The position numbers were made by a program, and so were the translations under genes. 64,000 bases of DNA. It comes from Chitinophagaceae bacterium. GTDB taxonomy: Bacteria; Bacteroidota; Bacteroidia; Chitinophagales; Chitinophagaceae. The first letter of the stretch is position 1. Each line of letters begins with the position of its first letter. The notes under the pieces were generated by a model. It had not been told where the DNA came from and ran no database searches. It worked only from the letters and a program-made list of their open reading frames with translations. Below, piece by piece: positions 7,300 to 15,991 of this stretch. Where the stretch lies: assembly GCA_016787135.1 (NCBI GenBank), contig JAEUVK010000118.1:1-64000 (forward strand). Direction: 5' to 3'.

Positions 7300-8682
7300 T
7301 CAATACTCGTACACCACATATCCCCACGGCTCTATCTTCCACTCCGAATCTTTTAACGGTTCTTTGGCGCCCATAAACACGTTATATGGTTCACCATGCA
7401 AAGAGCCATCTGTTACTTTTACCGTTTGTTCCTTGGCGGAAAGGTTCAGTATAACAAATACTTTCCTGCCGCCGGCTTCCCGTACGAACGCATACAATGC
7501 TTTATCGTCGCCTGCATTTACTTTCCGGAATGAGGCATTGGCGGCTAATGCCGGGTTGTTCTTTCTTAATTCGAGCAGTGTTTTATAGAACTTAGCTCTT
7601 GCAAAATTTTTGAACGGGATAGTATCCTTATAGAAAAAACTGAGGCTGTCTAAGAAAGGTTCTTCCTGGCTGCTGTAAATAAGCGGCACGCTGTTATACA
7701 TAGTCTGTGTGAATACTGCAAAAGGCGCATGAATGGCGCCGGGCATGGTAGCATAGTCGGCCTTGTTCCAGCTGTTCTCATCATGGTTGCTGGTGAAGTA
7801 CAGCAGCAAACCATTTTTAGGGTACAATGTATCGAAACGGTTCTTTATACTGTCGAGTGCAAAGGCCGGTCTTTGCCCTTTCGCTACTTTCACCATCATG
7901 TGAAACATCTCCCAGGGATATGTGGCATCAAAGCCACTGGGATGCAGGTAAGGTTTATCCGCCTCAGCGAGCATGAAGATATTGCCATTGACCTTCTTCA
8001 GATCGGAAATGCATTTTGTCCAGAAGTCACCGGGCACATTCCACGCCACATCACAGCGGAAACCGTCGATCTTTGTTTCGGTCAGCCAGAATTTCATCGC
8101 CGCGATCATGCTGTCACGCATCGCATTGTTCTTATAGTCGAGTTGGCGTGTATCGGTCCAGTCAAAAGGAACGGCGGCTTTTCCGGCACTGTCCTTTACA
8201 AAAAAATCAGGGTGTGTCGTCAGCCAGATATGATCGGCGCTGGTATGATTGGGTACCCAGTCAATGATCACTTTAAATCCTTTTTCGTGTGCAGTTTTCA
8301 CCAACGCCTTCCATTCGTCCATCGTGCCGAATTCCGGGTTGATGGCAGTATAATCAGAGACGGCATAATAACTTCCCATCACACCTTTACGGTCAACCTT
8401 ACCGATGGGATTGATGGGCATGAACCATAATGTCTGCACACCCATTTCTTTCAACCGGTCAAGATGCTGTTCAAAGGCTTTGAAAGTTCCTTCCGGAGTA
8501 TATTGTCTCACATTCACTTCATATACGTTGCCCTGCATGATCCAGGCCGGGTGGCTGTCGATAAGCTTTATATCTGCGGAGGAGTTTTTCTTTTCTTCAT
8601 CCTTGCTCATCAGTTTGCAGGAAGCAAGAGTGATAACAGCAAGCAACAATAGTACCCGGGATTGATTGAAATGGCGAAGCAT
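7300..8682 (-). CDS. GH13 alpha-amylase-family lipoprotein
   Basis: 460 residues. The signal peptide ends in lipobox LASC (Cys22), so it is a lipid-anchored envelope enzyme. The (beta/alpha)8 GH13 domain holds the four conserved regions: DWVPNHTS (141-148), GFRCDVAW with nucleophile Asp211, FMLAEADK with acid/base Glu240, and TSNHDEN with transition-state Asp301. A C-terminal all-beta domain (about 385-460) follows. It is expected to cut or transfer alpha-glucosidic bonds in starch- or glycogen-type glucans. The -7 motif TACCTTTG occurs on the minus strand at 8705-8712, 23 bases before the ATG. Neighbouring genes include a DUF1080 lipoprotein and a CBM48-repeat protein, in line with a glycan-processing neighbourhood. 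Confidence 0.93.
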   Translation of the reverse strand: MLRHFNQSRVLLLLAVITLASCKLMSKDEEKKNSSADIKLIDSHPAWIMQGNVYEVNVRQYTPEGTFKAFEQHLDRLKEMGVQTLWFMPINPIGKVDRKGVMGSYYAVSDYTAINPEFGTMDEWKALVKTAHEKGFKVIIDWVPNHTSADHIWLTTHPDFFVKDSAGKAAVPFDWTDTRQLDYKNNAMRDSMIAAMKFWLTETKIDGFRCDVAWNVPGDFWTKCISDLKKVNGNIFMLAEADKPYLHPSGFDATYPWEMFHMMVKVAKGQRPAFALDSIKNRFDTLYPKNGLLLYFTSNHDENSWNKADYATMPGAIHAPFAVFTQTMYNSVPLIYSSQEEPFLDSLSFFYKDTIPFKNFARAKFYKTLLELRKNNPALAANASFRKVNAGDDKALYAFVREAGGRKVFVILNLSAKEQTVKVTDGSLHGEPYNVFMGAKEPLKDSEWKIEPWGYVVYEY

Positions 8683-8808
8683 ATCCTTTGATTTTTATGG
8701 ATAACAAAGGTAGTAGTTCGATGGTTCGTTCGGGTCATTCAGCAAAATCAAATGCAGACAACGACATCTTTAAATATTAGGTAGATTTGAAAATAATTCT
8801 CCTTATTA

Positions 8809-9216
8809 ATGAAACAACGGATAGCGCATATCACTCTCGTAGTAGATGATTATGATGAAGCCATTACTTTTTATACTCAGAAGATCGGCTTCATCCTGGT
8901 AGAAGATACTATGATCAGCGATACAAAGCGATGGGTGCTGCTGGCGCCTGAGGGGGCTACGGAGTGTTGTTTGTTGCTGGCAAAAGCCGCCAATGATGAA
9001 CAACAGGCTGCAGTAGGCAACCAGACCGGCGGAAGGGTATTTCTCTTTTTGCATACCGATGATTTCTGGAGAGATTACAATGCGATGCTGAAAGCAGGAG
9101 TGCAGTTTGTGCGAAATCCTTCTACGGAGGGTTATGGAACGGTAGCGGTGTTCAAAGACCTGTACGGAAATCTGTGGGACCTGGTGGAGCCTTCCGGAAA
9201 TCAACAACCTGTCTAA
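8809..9216 (+). CDS. VOC-superfamily (glyoxalase-like) protein
   Basis: 135 residues in a single vicinal-oxygen-chelate module. The start RIAHITLVVDDYDEAITFYTQKIGF and the C-terminal DLYGNLWDLVEP are the two classical beta-alpha-beta-beta-beta edges of glyoxalase/bleomycin-resistance/dioxygenase proteins; His6 and Glu130-type residues are in the metal-ligand places. The reaction is unknown, since this superfamily covers isomerases, dioxygenases and binding proteins. The -7 motif TAGATTTG at 8782-8789 is 19 bases before the ATG. It is followed after 12 bases by the DUF1080 lipoprotein gene, so the two may share a transcript. Confidence 0.88.
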   Translation: MKQRIAHITLVVDDYDEAITFYTQKIGFILVEDTMISDTKRWVLLAPEGATECCLLLAKAANDEQQAAVGNQTGGRVFLFLHTDDFWRDYNAMLKAGVQFVRNPSTEGYGTVAVFKDLYGNLWDLVEPSGNQQPV

Positions 9217-9228
9217 ATACGAATAATC

Positions 9229-10122
9229 ATGAAACATCTTCTTTGGGCCAGTTCCGTTGTATGTATCTTCTTCATGGCATGTACCGGTTCGGAGAAACAG
9301 GATGTTTCTGAAGAATGGGTACAGCTGTTCAACAAAAAAGATCTTACCGGCTGGGATATCAAGATCGCCAAACATGCACTGAACGAAAATTTCAATAACA
9401 CTTTTTATGTAAAGGATAGTATTTTAAAAGTTGACTACAGCAGGTATGCAAAATTTGACGGAGAATTCGGGCACCTGTATTACAAAGAACCATTTTCTTA
9501 TTATAAGATACGGGTAACGTACTGCTTTACCGGGCAACAGTTGGAAGGCGGGCCGGGTTATGCGTACCTGAACAGCGGTGTGATGCTGCATTCGCAGGGC
9601 GCTGCTACGCTTGGGAGGGACCAGTCATTTCCTGTCTCATTGGAAATGCAGTTCCTTGCCAGTGATACGGCCCGGAAAAGAACAACAGGCAACTTATGTA
9701 CGCCGGGCACATTTGTCAGCATGAATAAAAAACCGGTGTTTGATCACTGTATCAATTCTTCTTCGCAAAATTATTCTGCTGATCAATGGATAACTGCTGA
9801 GGCCGTGGTCTATGGCGATTCAGTCATTCATCATATCATAGAAGGCGATACTGTGCTTACTTACACACAGCCGCAGATCGGTGGCGGGTTTATCACTATT
9901 GCACAGGCATGGGCCAATTTTGGTTTCGGAGCTGATTCGCTGAACTGGATACAGAAACAAAATACGCCGCTGAAGTCAGGCTACATCGCCCTGCAGGCAG
10001 AAAGCCATCCGCTGGAATTCAGCAAAGTAGAACTGCTGAACCTCGAAGGATGCATGGATAAAAATGCGCTTAACTACAAGCCTTATTTTGTCAGAGCAGA
10101 TAATTCGAAGTGCCGGTACTGA
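9229..10122 (+). CDS. DUF1080 (3-keto-disaccharide hydrolase-like) lipoprotein
   Basis: 297 residues with lipobox FMAC (Cys18). The DUF1080/LamG-like jelly roll begins at VQLFNKKDLTGWDIKI (the LFNGKDLxGW hallmark) and ends near residue 270 with SGYIALQAESHPLEFSKVEL. The last 25 residues (GCMDKNALNYK ... NSKCRY) form the short Cys-bracketed tail seen on Bacteroidota members. Family proteins act on sugars, and some cleave 3-keto-glycosides; the exact substrate is not visible. It follows the VOC gene by 12 bases. No clear terminator is seen before the next gene. Confidence 0.9.
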   Translation: MKHLLWASSVVCIFFMACTGSEKQDVSEEWVQLFNKKDLTGWDIKIAKHALNENFNNTFYVKDSILKVDYSRYAKFDGEFGHLYYKEPFSYYKIRVTYCFTGQQLEGGPGYAYLNSGVMLHSQGAATLGRDQSFPVSLEMQFLASDTARKRTTGNLCTPGTFVSMNKKPVFDHCINSSSQNYSADQWITAEAVVYGDSVIHHIIEGDTVLTYTQPQIGGGFITIAQAWANFGFGADSLNWIQKQNTPLKSGYIALQAESHPLEFSKVELLNLEGCMDKNALNYKPYFVRADNSKCRY

Positions 10123-10324
10123 ACCGCTAAAGGAAAATCTCTCTCGTATTATTTCAATGCGTTTGTAGTACATTCCCTTTCACTCAGCTGTACTAAATGC
10201 AGCGTACAGGCGTTTAAAGCTGTGTTTAGTGTTGCAGGATTCTTTTTCGGAAAAAAGTCTTTGCAACTTTAAACCCGCAGGTACCGTCATAGTCTTAACC
10301 TGCACATTTTTTAAATCAACTTTT

Positions 10325-11260
10325 ATGAAAAAACAGATCCTCTACCTTCTGACCTTTTCCTTAGTACTGGCCTTTACTGCTTGTCAAAAAGATTCCGGCA
10401 CAAAAAATACCAGCAACAATGATGAAGTAGCCACTCACTCTGATGATCAATCACGCTTTTCATCCGAGATAGATGCAGCATCCAATGATGCGGATATCGC
10501 TATTGAATCATCCACCAGTTTTACCGGCCGCTACCAGGGCACCCAGGATATTATGGGTATCATATGTGATGCCACGGTGGCTGTGAATACGGCCAGCAAC
10601 CCGATGACGATCACCATTACCTATGACGGTACCAACTGTCTGGGCAACCGTACCCGTACCGGTGTTATCGTTCTTTCTACGCCACAGGGAACACAGTGGA
10701 AGAATGCAGGTGCAGCCATAACGGTTACTTTCCAGAATTTCAAGGTCACCCGGTTGAGTGATAATAAAAGTATTACGATCAATGGTGCACAGACCTATAC
10801 CAATGTAAGCGGAGGTTTACTTATTAACCTGGCTACGTTGAATTCCATTACACACAGCATCACCAGCAACGGCCTGACCGTTACTTTTGACAATGGATCG
10901 CAAAGAAGCTGGCAGGTGGCCAAACAGCGGGTGTTTACCTATAACGGCGGTGTTGTTGTTACCACTACCGGTACACACAGCGATGGCAACAATTCCAATA
11001 TAGCAGAATGGGGAACTAATCGTTTTGGCGCAGCCTTTACGACTTCGATCACTTCCCCGCTGATCATTCGTCAGGATTGCAATTTCCGTTTGACGAGCGG
11101 TGCCGTAGCGCATAGCACGCCTGTATTCAATGCGGATGTTACGTTTGGTCTGAATGCAAGCGGTAATCCTACATCCTGCCCGGGCTCAGGCAACTATTAC
11201 TACAAAGTAAGGTGGATAAACCTGGCCGGTGATACGGTGACTGTTATCCGACCCTACTAA
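10325..11260 (+). CDS. Secreted lipoprotein, unknown function
   Basis: 311 residues from the ATG at 10325 (MKKQILYLLTFSLVLAFTACQKDSG); the frame is open 32 codons further upstream, but that part lacks a signal peptide, so the later start is chosen. Lipobox FTAC makes it a lipoprotein. The mature protein begins with a low-complexity Ser/Asn/Asp stretch, then an all-beta region rich in Thr, Asn and Gly (TITYDGTNCLGNRTRTG, GGVVVTTTGTHSDGN) ending with FNADVTFGLNASGNPTSCPGSGNYYYKVRW. No family recognised. A strong terminator follows its stop by 21 bases, so it is a single-gene transcript end. Confidence 0.75.
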   Translation: MKKQILYLLTFSLVLAFTACQKDSGTKNTSNNDEVATHSDDQSRFSSEIDAASNDADIAIESSTSFTGRYQGTQDIMGIICDATVAVNTASNPMTITITYDGTNCLGNRTRTGVIVLSTPQGTQWKNAGAAITVTFQNFKVTRLSDNKSITINGAQTYTNVSGGLLINLATLNSITHSITSNGLTVTFDNGSQRSWQVAKQRVFTYNGGVVVTTTGTHSDGNNSNIAEWGTNRFGAAFTTSITSPLIIRQDCNFRLTSGAVAHSTPVFNADVTFGLNASGNPTSCPGSGNYYYKVRWINLAGDTVTVIRPY

Positions 11261-11281
11261 TTTGTATAATTTATATATTTG

Positions 11282-11310
11282 AAGCCGTCTCTTCCGGAGA
11301 CGGCTTTTCT
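11282..11310 (+). terminator. Rho-independent terminator
   Basis: Stem AAGCCGTCTC / GAGACGGCTT (10 bp), loop TTCCG, then TTCTTTT. It closes the lipoprotein gene ending at 11260. Confidence 0.88.
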
Positions 11311-11356
11311 TTTCCGGGTTACCCGGATGTTTTTATTTTATAAACCGGGTGACCAA

Positions 11357-11800
11357 ATGATCTTTCGTGAAGCCACTATAGCCGATATACCACAGATACA
11401 GGTGGTGAGAAATGCTGTCAAAGAAAATATGCTTTCCGATCCAGCATTGGTGCCTGACAGCGATGTGGAAGATTATATCATCCGCCGGGGCAAAGGGTGG
11501 GTATGTGAAGTGAATGATGTTATCGTAGCATTTGCGATAGTATCTGTGACAGATAATAATGTCTGGGCTCTTTTTGTACAGCCGGGCTTTGACAAAATGG
11601 GTATCGGTAAACGTCTGCATGACGATATGATGGACTGGTATTTCAGTCAAACAGAAAAGACGATCTGGTTAAGCACATCGCCGGGAACAAGGGCAGAAAC
11701 ATTTTACCGGAAAGCAGGATGGAAGGAAACAGGTCTTTATGGTAAAGGAGAAATTAAGTTTGAAATGCATGCGGCCGACTGGGTAATAACGAGAATGTGA
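11357..11800 (+). CDS. GNAT-family N-acetyltransferase
   Basis: 147 residues from ATG at 11357 (MIFREATIADIPQIQVVRNAV), chosen because the frame upstream overlaps the terminator. The GNAT fold is shown by VWALFVQPGFDKMGIGKRLHDDM, the motif A acetyl-CoA pyrophosphate-binding loop (Q/RxxGxG/A form: FDKMGIGKRL), and by the C-terminal GTRAETFYRKAGWKETG strand-helix. The acceptor substrate is unknown. Its stop overlaps the GTG start of the next small membrane protein by 4 bases, implying translational coupling. Confidence 0.88.
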   Translation: MIFREATIADIPQIQVVRNAVKENMLSDPALVPDSDVEDYIIRRGKGWVCEVNDVIVAFAIVSVTDNNVWALFVQPGFDKMGIGKRLHDDMMDWYFSQTEKTIWLSTSPGTRAETFYRKAGWKETGLYGKGEIKFEMHAADWVITRM

Positions 11801-12060
11801 AACTAAGATTGACCATATTAAATAGTGCAGCCTTTCTTTTCCTGGCAAGTTGTATAGTCTATTCAATAAGAAATTACAGAGTATTATCTTCGGGAGAGGG
11901 CTGGGGCATTGTTTTTATGATTGGGTTATTTGTTTTTGGGCTTACCGCTTTATTGGTTGATATGGCTATTCAGAGGCTGATTAAAGGCATCAAAAAACAA
12001 AATATCTGTGGGGCCGTTGCTTTACTGGTTTATATTATTCTTTTTTATCTTGGAAGCTGA
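11797..12060 (+). CDS. Small three-helix membrane protein
   Basis: 87 residues with three hydrophobic stretches (7-24, 36-55, 71-85), basic loop QRLIKGIKKQN between the last two. GTG start at 11797 overlaps the stop of the GNAT gene by 4 bases, which supports both the reading frame and co-translation. No family recognised and no polar catalytic residues stand out. Function unknown. Confidence 0.6.
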   Translation: MKLRLTILNSAAFLFLASCIVYSIRNYRVLSSGEGWGIVFMIGLFVFGLTALLVDMAIQRLIKGIKKQNICGAVALLVYIILFYLGS

Positions 12061-12088
12061 TACATACAGATAATTCAATTCTTAACGA

Positions 12089-13324
12089 ATGCAGCCAAAA
12101 CAATACGGTATCTTTTCCCTTCCCGTTATCGTCGGGGCGCTGGGTTTCTTTGTTGATATTTACGATCTTCTTCTCTTTAATATAGTGCGTAAATCAAGCT
12201 TCGCAGATCTGGGCGTTGCCGAGGCTGATATGAAAAGTTTTGGAGAAAGTATCCTGAGCTGGCAAATGATAGGGCTGACGATCGGCGGCATCATCTGGGG
12301 TATCCTTGGTGATAAAAAAGGAAGAAAGAGCGTGTTGTTCGGTTCAATATTGCTTTATTCAGCTGCTACCATCGCTAACGGGTTTGTAACGGATGTGGAC
12401 CAATACACCTGGCTGCGTTTTGTTGCTGGCCTTGGACTTGCCGGCGAATTAGGCGCCAGTATTACCCTAACCAGTGAAATTCTTCCCAAAGAGAAACGGG
12501 GCATAGCCGCAGCTATCATTGCCACCAGCGGGGTGATGGGAACCATCACGGCTTATTTTGTTCATTACCTGAGCGGAGAGAACTGGCGCCTGTGTTATTT
12601 TATCGGCGGAAGCATGGGCTTGGCCTTATTATTCCTCAGGGTGGGTGTATTAGAGAGCCTGATGTATGATTCCGTTAAACATACTAAAGTGCGAATGGGG
12701 AACTTTCTTATGCTGATCGGCAAACGGGAACGTTTCTTTCGTTACCTGCGTGCCATCACTATTGGTTTGCCTGTATGGTATGTGATAGGTGTATTGATCA
12801 GTTTTTCAGATGAGTTTGCCAAACAATTCAGGATAACCGGTTTTGACCAACCCAAGGCACTGATGCTGCAATATGTGGCCCTTGCCTTTGGTGATATGGG
12901 GGCCGGGCTTTTAAGTAATTATATCAAAAGCAGGAAAAAGACCCTTATCATCTTCTACGGGATATTATCCGTTTTCATTATCCTCTTTTTTACATTAAAG
13001 GGAGGAGGAAACGCTTCCAATATGTATTTGCTTTGTATGGGGCTTGGTTTTGGCTCCGGTATATCGGTACAGTATATCACGATGAGCGCTGAACAATTCG
13101 GCACCAACCTCAGAGCGACTGCGGCTATATCGATCCCTAATCTTGTAAGAGGATTTCTTCCTTTAATACTTATCCTGTTCAGGTATTTGCGCAGCGATAA
13201 GATGCTGAACAATTATGTTACTGCTGCCTGGGTCACCGGCGCAGTGATCATTGCCATCGGTTTCATTTCGGTCTTATACACCCGGGAAACGTTTGATAAG
13301 GACCTTGATTTTACCGAACACTGA
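12089..13324 (+). CDS. MFS transporter, metabolite:H+ symporter type
   Basis: 411 residues, about 12 transmembrane helices. The major-facilitator signature between helices 2 and 3 is GDKKGRKSVLFGS, and helix 4-5 contains RFVAGLGLAGELGASITLTSEI, the sugar-porter/metabolite-symporter-like motif in which acidic and small residues alternate. The closing part YTRETFDKDLDF is cytosolic. The substrate is not evident; relatives carry organic acids, aromatic acids or sugars. It starts 28 bases after the small membrane protein and could be in the same transcript. Confidence 0.85.
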   Translation: MQPKQYGIFSLPVIVGALGFFVDIYDLLLFNIVRKSSFADLGVAEADMKSFGESILSWQMIGLTIGGIIWGILGDKKGRKSVLFGSILLYSAATIANGFVTDVDQYTWLRFVAGLGLAGELGASITLTSEILPKEKRGIAAAIIATSGVMGTITAYFVHYLSGENWRLCYFIGGSMGLALLFLRVGVLESLMYDSVKHTKVRMGNFLMLIGKRERFFRYLRAITIGLPVWYVIGVLISFSDEFAKQFRITGFDQPKALMLQYVALAFGDMGAGLLSNYIKSRKKTLIIFYGILSVFIILFFTLKGGGNASNMYLLCMGLGFGSGISVQYITMSAEQFGTNLRATAAISIPNLVRGFLPLILILFRYLRSDKMLNNYVTAAWVTGAVIIAIGFISVLYTRETFDKDLDFTEH

Positions 13325-13445
13325 CAACTGCTTTACCTGTTAACTTTTTTGCAGGGCTATCCTTCTGTCCTGAAATTATTCCGCATATAATGAAGCTGGT
13401 CGTTATCGGCTGGCATCCTTTATTTTTACGGGGTAAACCTGCCGG

Positions 13446-14471
13446 ATGTCTTCATTAACCAAGTTACTGACCTGCATAGGGATATTTTTATCCTTCGCAT
13501 TCTCTATCGCAGGTGAAGGAGACATTCCTGCAGATACGGGTCATAAAAGCAAACATTTTACAGACTCATTGAATATTCTTCCGTCGTCCGGCACCGGTTT
13601 TTTGAATGATCCCGTGGTCATGAGCGATACGCCTTCCTGTGTCATTCCGTTTAACAGAGCAGGCAACCTGATCGTCATTAAAGCAAGAGTAGATACAACT
13701 GAAGGCAACTTTATATTAGATACAGGAGCGCCGGGACTTATTTTGAATATGACCTATTTCCGTCATTATCCTGCATCATCTCATGCGGATGATGAATCAG
13801 GAGGGATCACCGGGAATGTTATCACTTCCAGCCCCACAGATGTTGCCAGTTTTGTTTTGGGAACTTACAGGTACAGCCGGGTGGAAGCAGACCGTATTAA
13901 CCTTGGTCATATCGAGAACAGCAGGGGGATACGGGTACTCGGTTTACTGGGAATGAATCTTTTTAAACGTTTCGAGATGATCATTGATTACGAGAACAAC
14001 CTTCTCTATCTTCATCTCATCAATAAAAGGGAGGTGAGAACCTACCAGCATGAGATGCTTAACGACACCAAAGCATATAATGAGTTCCTGATAGATATAA
14101 AAGAGAACAAGCTATATACCTATGGAGAAGTAGCCGGTAAGAAGCTTACGTTCATCGTTGATACCGGGGCAGAATCCAATGTGCTGGACAGCCGTTTGCC
14201 GGATAAGATACTCGAGAACCTGACCATCAACAGCCGCATCCTGCTTTCAGGTACCGGCAGCTCGAAAGTGGAAGCGCTGTCAGGAGATATGAAGAATATT
14301 AAAATGGCAGACGTGGAGATCGGGTCACTACCGGTGATCGTTACCAACCTGGAAAAAATGTGCAGGGCCTATGACGACCGCTGCCTGGACGGGATGCTTG
14401 GATTTGATTTCCTATCGCTCCATAAAATAGGGTTTAACTTTGTGAGCCATAAAATGTACATATGGAAATAA
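13446..14471 (+). CDS. Secreted retropepsin-like aspartic protease, two catalytic-type motifs
   Basis: 341 residues with an N-terminal signal peptide (LLTCIGIFLSFAFSIAGEG). Two retropepsin/pepsin-like half-domains follow: FILDTGAPGLILN at about 95-107 and FIVDTGAESNVLD at about 236-248, each with the hydrophobic-Asp-Thr-Gly catalytic triad; GLLGMNLF and GMLGFDFL are the matching second-half hydrophobic-hydrophobic-Gly turns. One chain can therefore carry both Asp residues that retroviral proteases supply by dimerising. Its last 10 bases overlap the start of the CBM48-repeat gene, so the two are translated together. Role likely periplasmic; substrate unknown. Confidence 0.87.
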   Translation: MSSLTKLLTCIGIFLSFAFSIAGEGDIPADTGHKSKHFTDSLNILPSSGTGFLNDPVVMSDTPSCVIPFNRAGNLIVIKARVDTTEGNFILDTGAPGLILNMTYFRHYPASSHADDESGGITGNVITSSPTDVASFVLGTYRYSRVEADRINLGHIENSRGIRVLGLLGMNLFKRFEMIIDYENNLLYLHLINKREVRTYQHEMLNDTKAYNEFLIDIKENKLYTYGEVAGKKLTFIVDTGAESNVLDSRLPDKILENLTINSRILLSGTGSSKVEALSGDMKNIKMADVEIGSLPVIVTNLEKMCRAYDDRCLDGMLGFDFLSLHKIGFNFVSHKMYIWK

Positions 14472-15934
14472 AAGCGGCCATACATAAGATGATAGGGCGG
14501 GTACGCTTTTATGTATGCCTGCTTGCGATACTGGCAACTTTTTCCGGAGAAGTATCAGCACAGCCTGTCATTAAGAACTACACGATTAAGAACAATAAAA
14601 TGTATATCGCTCTGGGCAAACAAATGAGCGATGCATCCATTGATAGTTTTGCCAGGCAATACAACCTGCTGGACCTGGCACTGAAAAAATATGTCCGTGG
14701 TGTCCTTCTTGATTCTCTCAGGGTACAGGGCTGGAAAGTAGAAATAGACAATGAGGAAGTGTTTATCATCAGCAAACCGTTGTTCAGTCTTGACAACATG
14801 GACAACCCGGTCAATAAGATATTATTTACCGAAAAGGATGGCGACCTGTTGGCGAGATTTCCGGCGGTGAGCAGCGGCACCCGCTATGGGTATAACAGGT
14901 TCCGCAATAAATCTCCGTTCGCCTCGCAGGATTCAGCGGTCACCTTTTACCTGCGTAATTATAGTAATGCCAAAAGAGTGATGCTGGCTGGCAGCTTCAA
15001 TGAATGGAAACCTGATGCGCTGGCCATGACGCATACCGACAGTGGATGGATAGCGGATGTGAAGATCGGGCCGGGGAAATACTGGTATAAGTTCATTGTT
15101 GATGGTAACTGGATGACCGATCCCGACAACCAGGTAAAAGAAAATGACGGGCAGGGCAATATCAACTCGGTTTTCTTCAGGACCAATCATGTATTCAGGC
15201 TTCCGGGTTATTCATCTGCGAAGAAGGTATATATTACGGGCAGCTTCAATGGCTGGAAAGAGACCGAACTGCTGATGAACAAGACGGCGACAGGGTGGGA
15301 GATACCTGTTTATCTTGCCGACGGTACACACACTTATCGTTTCATTGCCGATCGCCGGTGGCTGGAAGATCCCGCCAATCCTGATCGTCTTCCTAATGAA
15401 TTCGGCGAATATAATTCTGTAGTAAGACTCGGCAAGACACACCTGTTTTACCTTACCGGCTTTACGGATGCAAAGCAGGTGATTCTTTCGGGTTCATTCA
15501 ATAACTGGCGGACCGATGAACTCTTTATGAAAAAAACAGAGAAAGGGTGGGAACTGCCTTATACTATCGGACCGGGTAATTATGAATACAAGTTTTTAGT
15601 AGATGATAAGTGGGCCGGGGCGGCATCTGCTGATCCGAATGAAAAAAATCCCGGCAATCTTTATTTTGTTATTGAGCCTAATCATACATTCCGGCTGAAA
15701 GGATTTGAAAATGCCAGACAGGTCTATCTTGCCGGCGATTTCAATAACTGGTCGCCCAATACCTTTGGCATGAAAAAGCAGGGCGATGAATGGGTCATGG
15801 ATGTTCACCTCTCCAATGGGAAGCACCTGTACAAATTTGTCGTGGACGGGAAATGGATACTGGACCCGGGCAATAAACTCTGGGAGCAGAATGAACATAA
15901 TACCGGCAATTCCATTATATGGATCGGCAGGTAA
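14462..15934 (+). CDS. Secreted protein with four glycogen-binding-type (CBM48/AMPK-beta) repeats
   Basis: 490 residues. Signal peptide to about residue 34 (ATFSGEVSAQ). Residues 35-150 are an unassigned N-terminal region. Four tandem beta-sandwich repeats follow, at about 160-239, 243-323, 326-405 and 408-489. Each carries the CBM48/AMPK-beta hallmark: V.LAGSFN.W, then GWIADVKIGPGKYWYKFIVDGNW and DPDN. Such modules bind alpha-1,4-glucans such as glycogen. No catalytic domain is present. The ATG lies inside the last codons of the protease gene (10-base overlap), which couples their synthesis. A role in polysaccharide capture or surface scaffold is plausible but not shown. Confidence 0.88.
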   Translation: MEIKAAIHKMIGRVRFYVCLLAILATFSGEVSAQPVIKNYTIKNNKMYIALGKQMSDASIDSFARQYNLLDLALKKYVRGVLLDSLRVQGWKVEIDNEEVFIISKPLFSLDNMDNPVNKILFTEKDGDLLARFPAVSSGTRYGYNRFRNKSPFASQDSAVTFYLRNYSNAKRVMLAGSFNEWKPDALAMTHTDSGWIADVKIGPGKYWYKFIVDGNWMTDPDNQVKENDGQGNINSVFFRTNHVFRLPGYSSAKKVYITGSFNGWKETELLMNKTATGWEIPVYLADGTHTYRFIADRRWLEDPANPDRLPNEFGEYNSVVRLGKTHLFYLTGFTDAKQVILSGSFNNWRTDELFMKKTEKGWELPYTIGPGNYEYKFLVDDKWAGAASADPNEKNPGNLYFVIEPNHTFRLKGFENARQVYLAGDFNNWSPNTFGMKKQGDEWVMDVHLSNGKHLYKFVVDGKWILDPGNKLWEQNEHNTGNSIIWIGR

Positions 15935-15991
15935 TATCTTTTCTTATCTTCCCTTTTTATTTATCAGCAATCCCCTAATTAATTTCAGAAA

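Noticed and set aside
7729..8430. Long plus-strand frame opposite the GH13 gene
   Set aside because: Antisense to a gene with all four GH13 motifs; its own translation shows no domain.
12355..12549. Small antisense frame in the MFS gene as a possible small protein
   Set aside because: No start context, and the plus-strand gene is clearly real.
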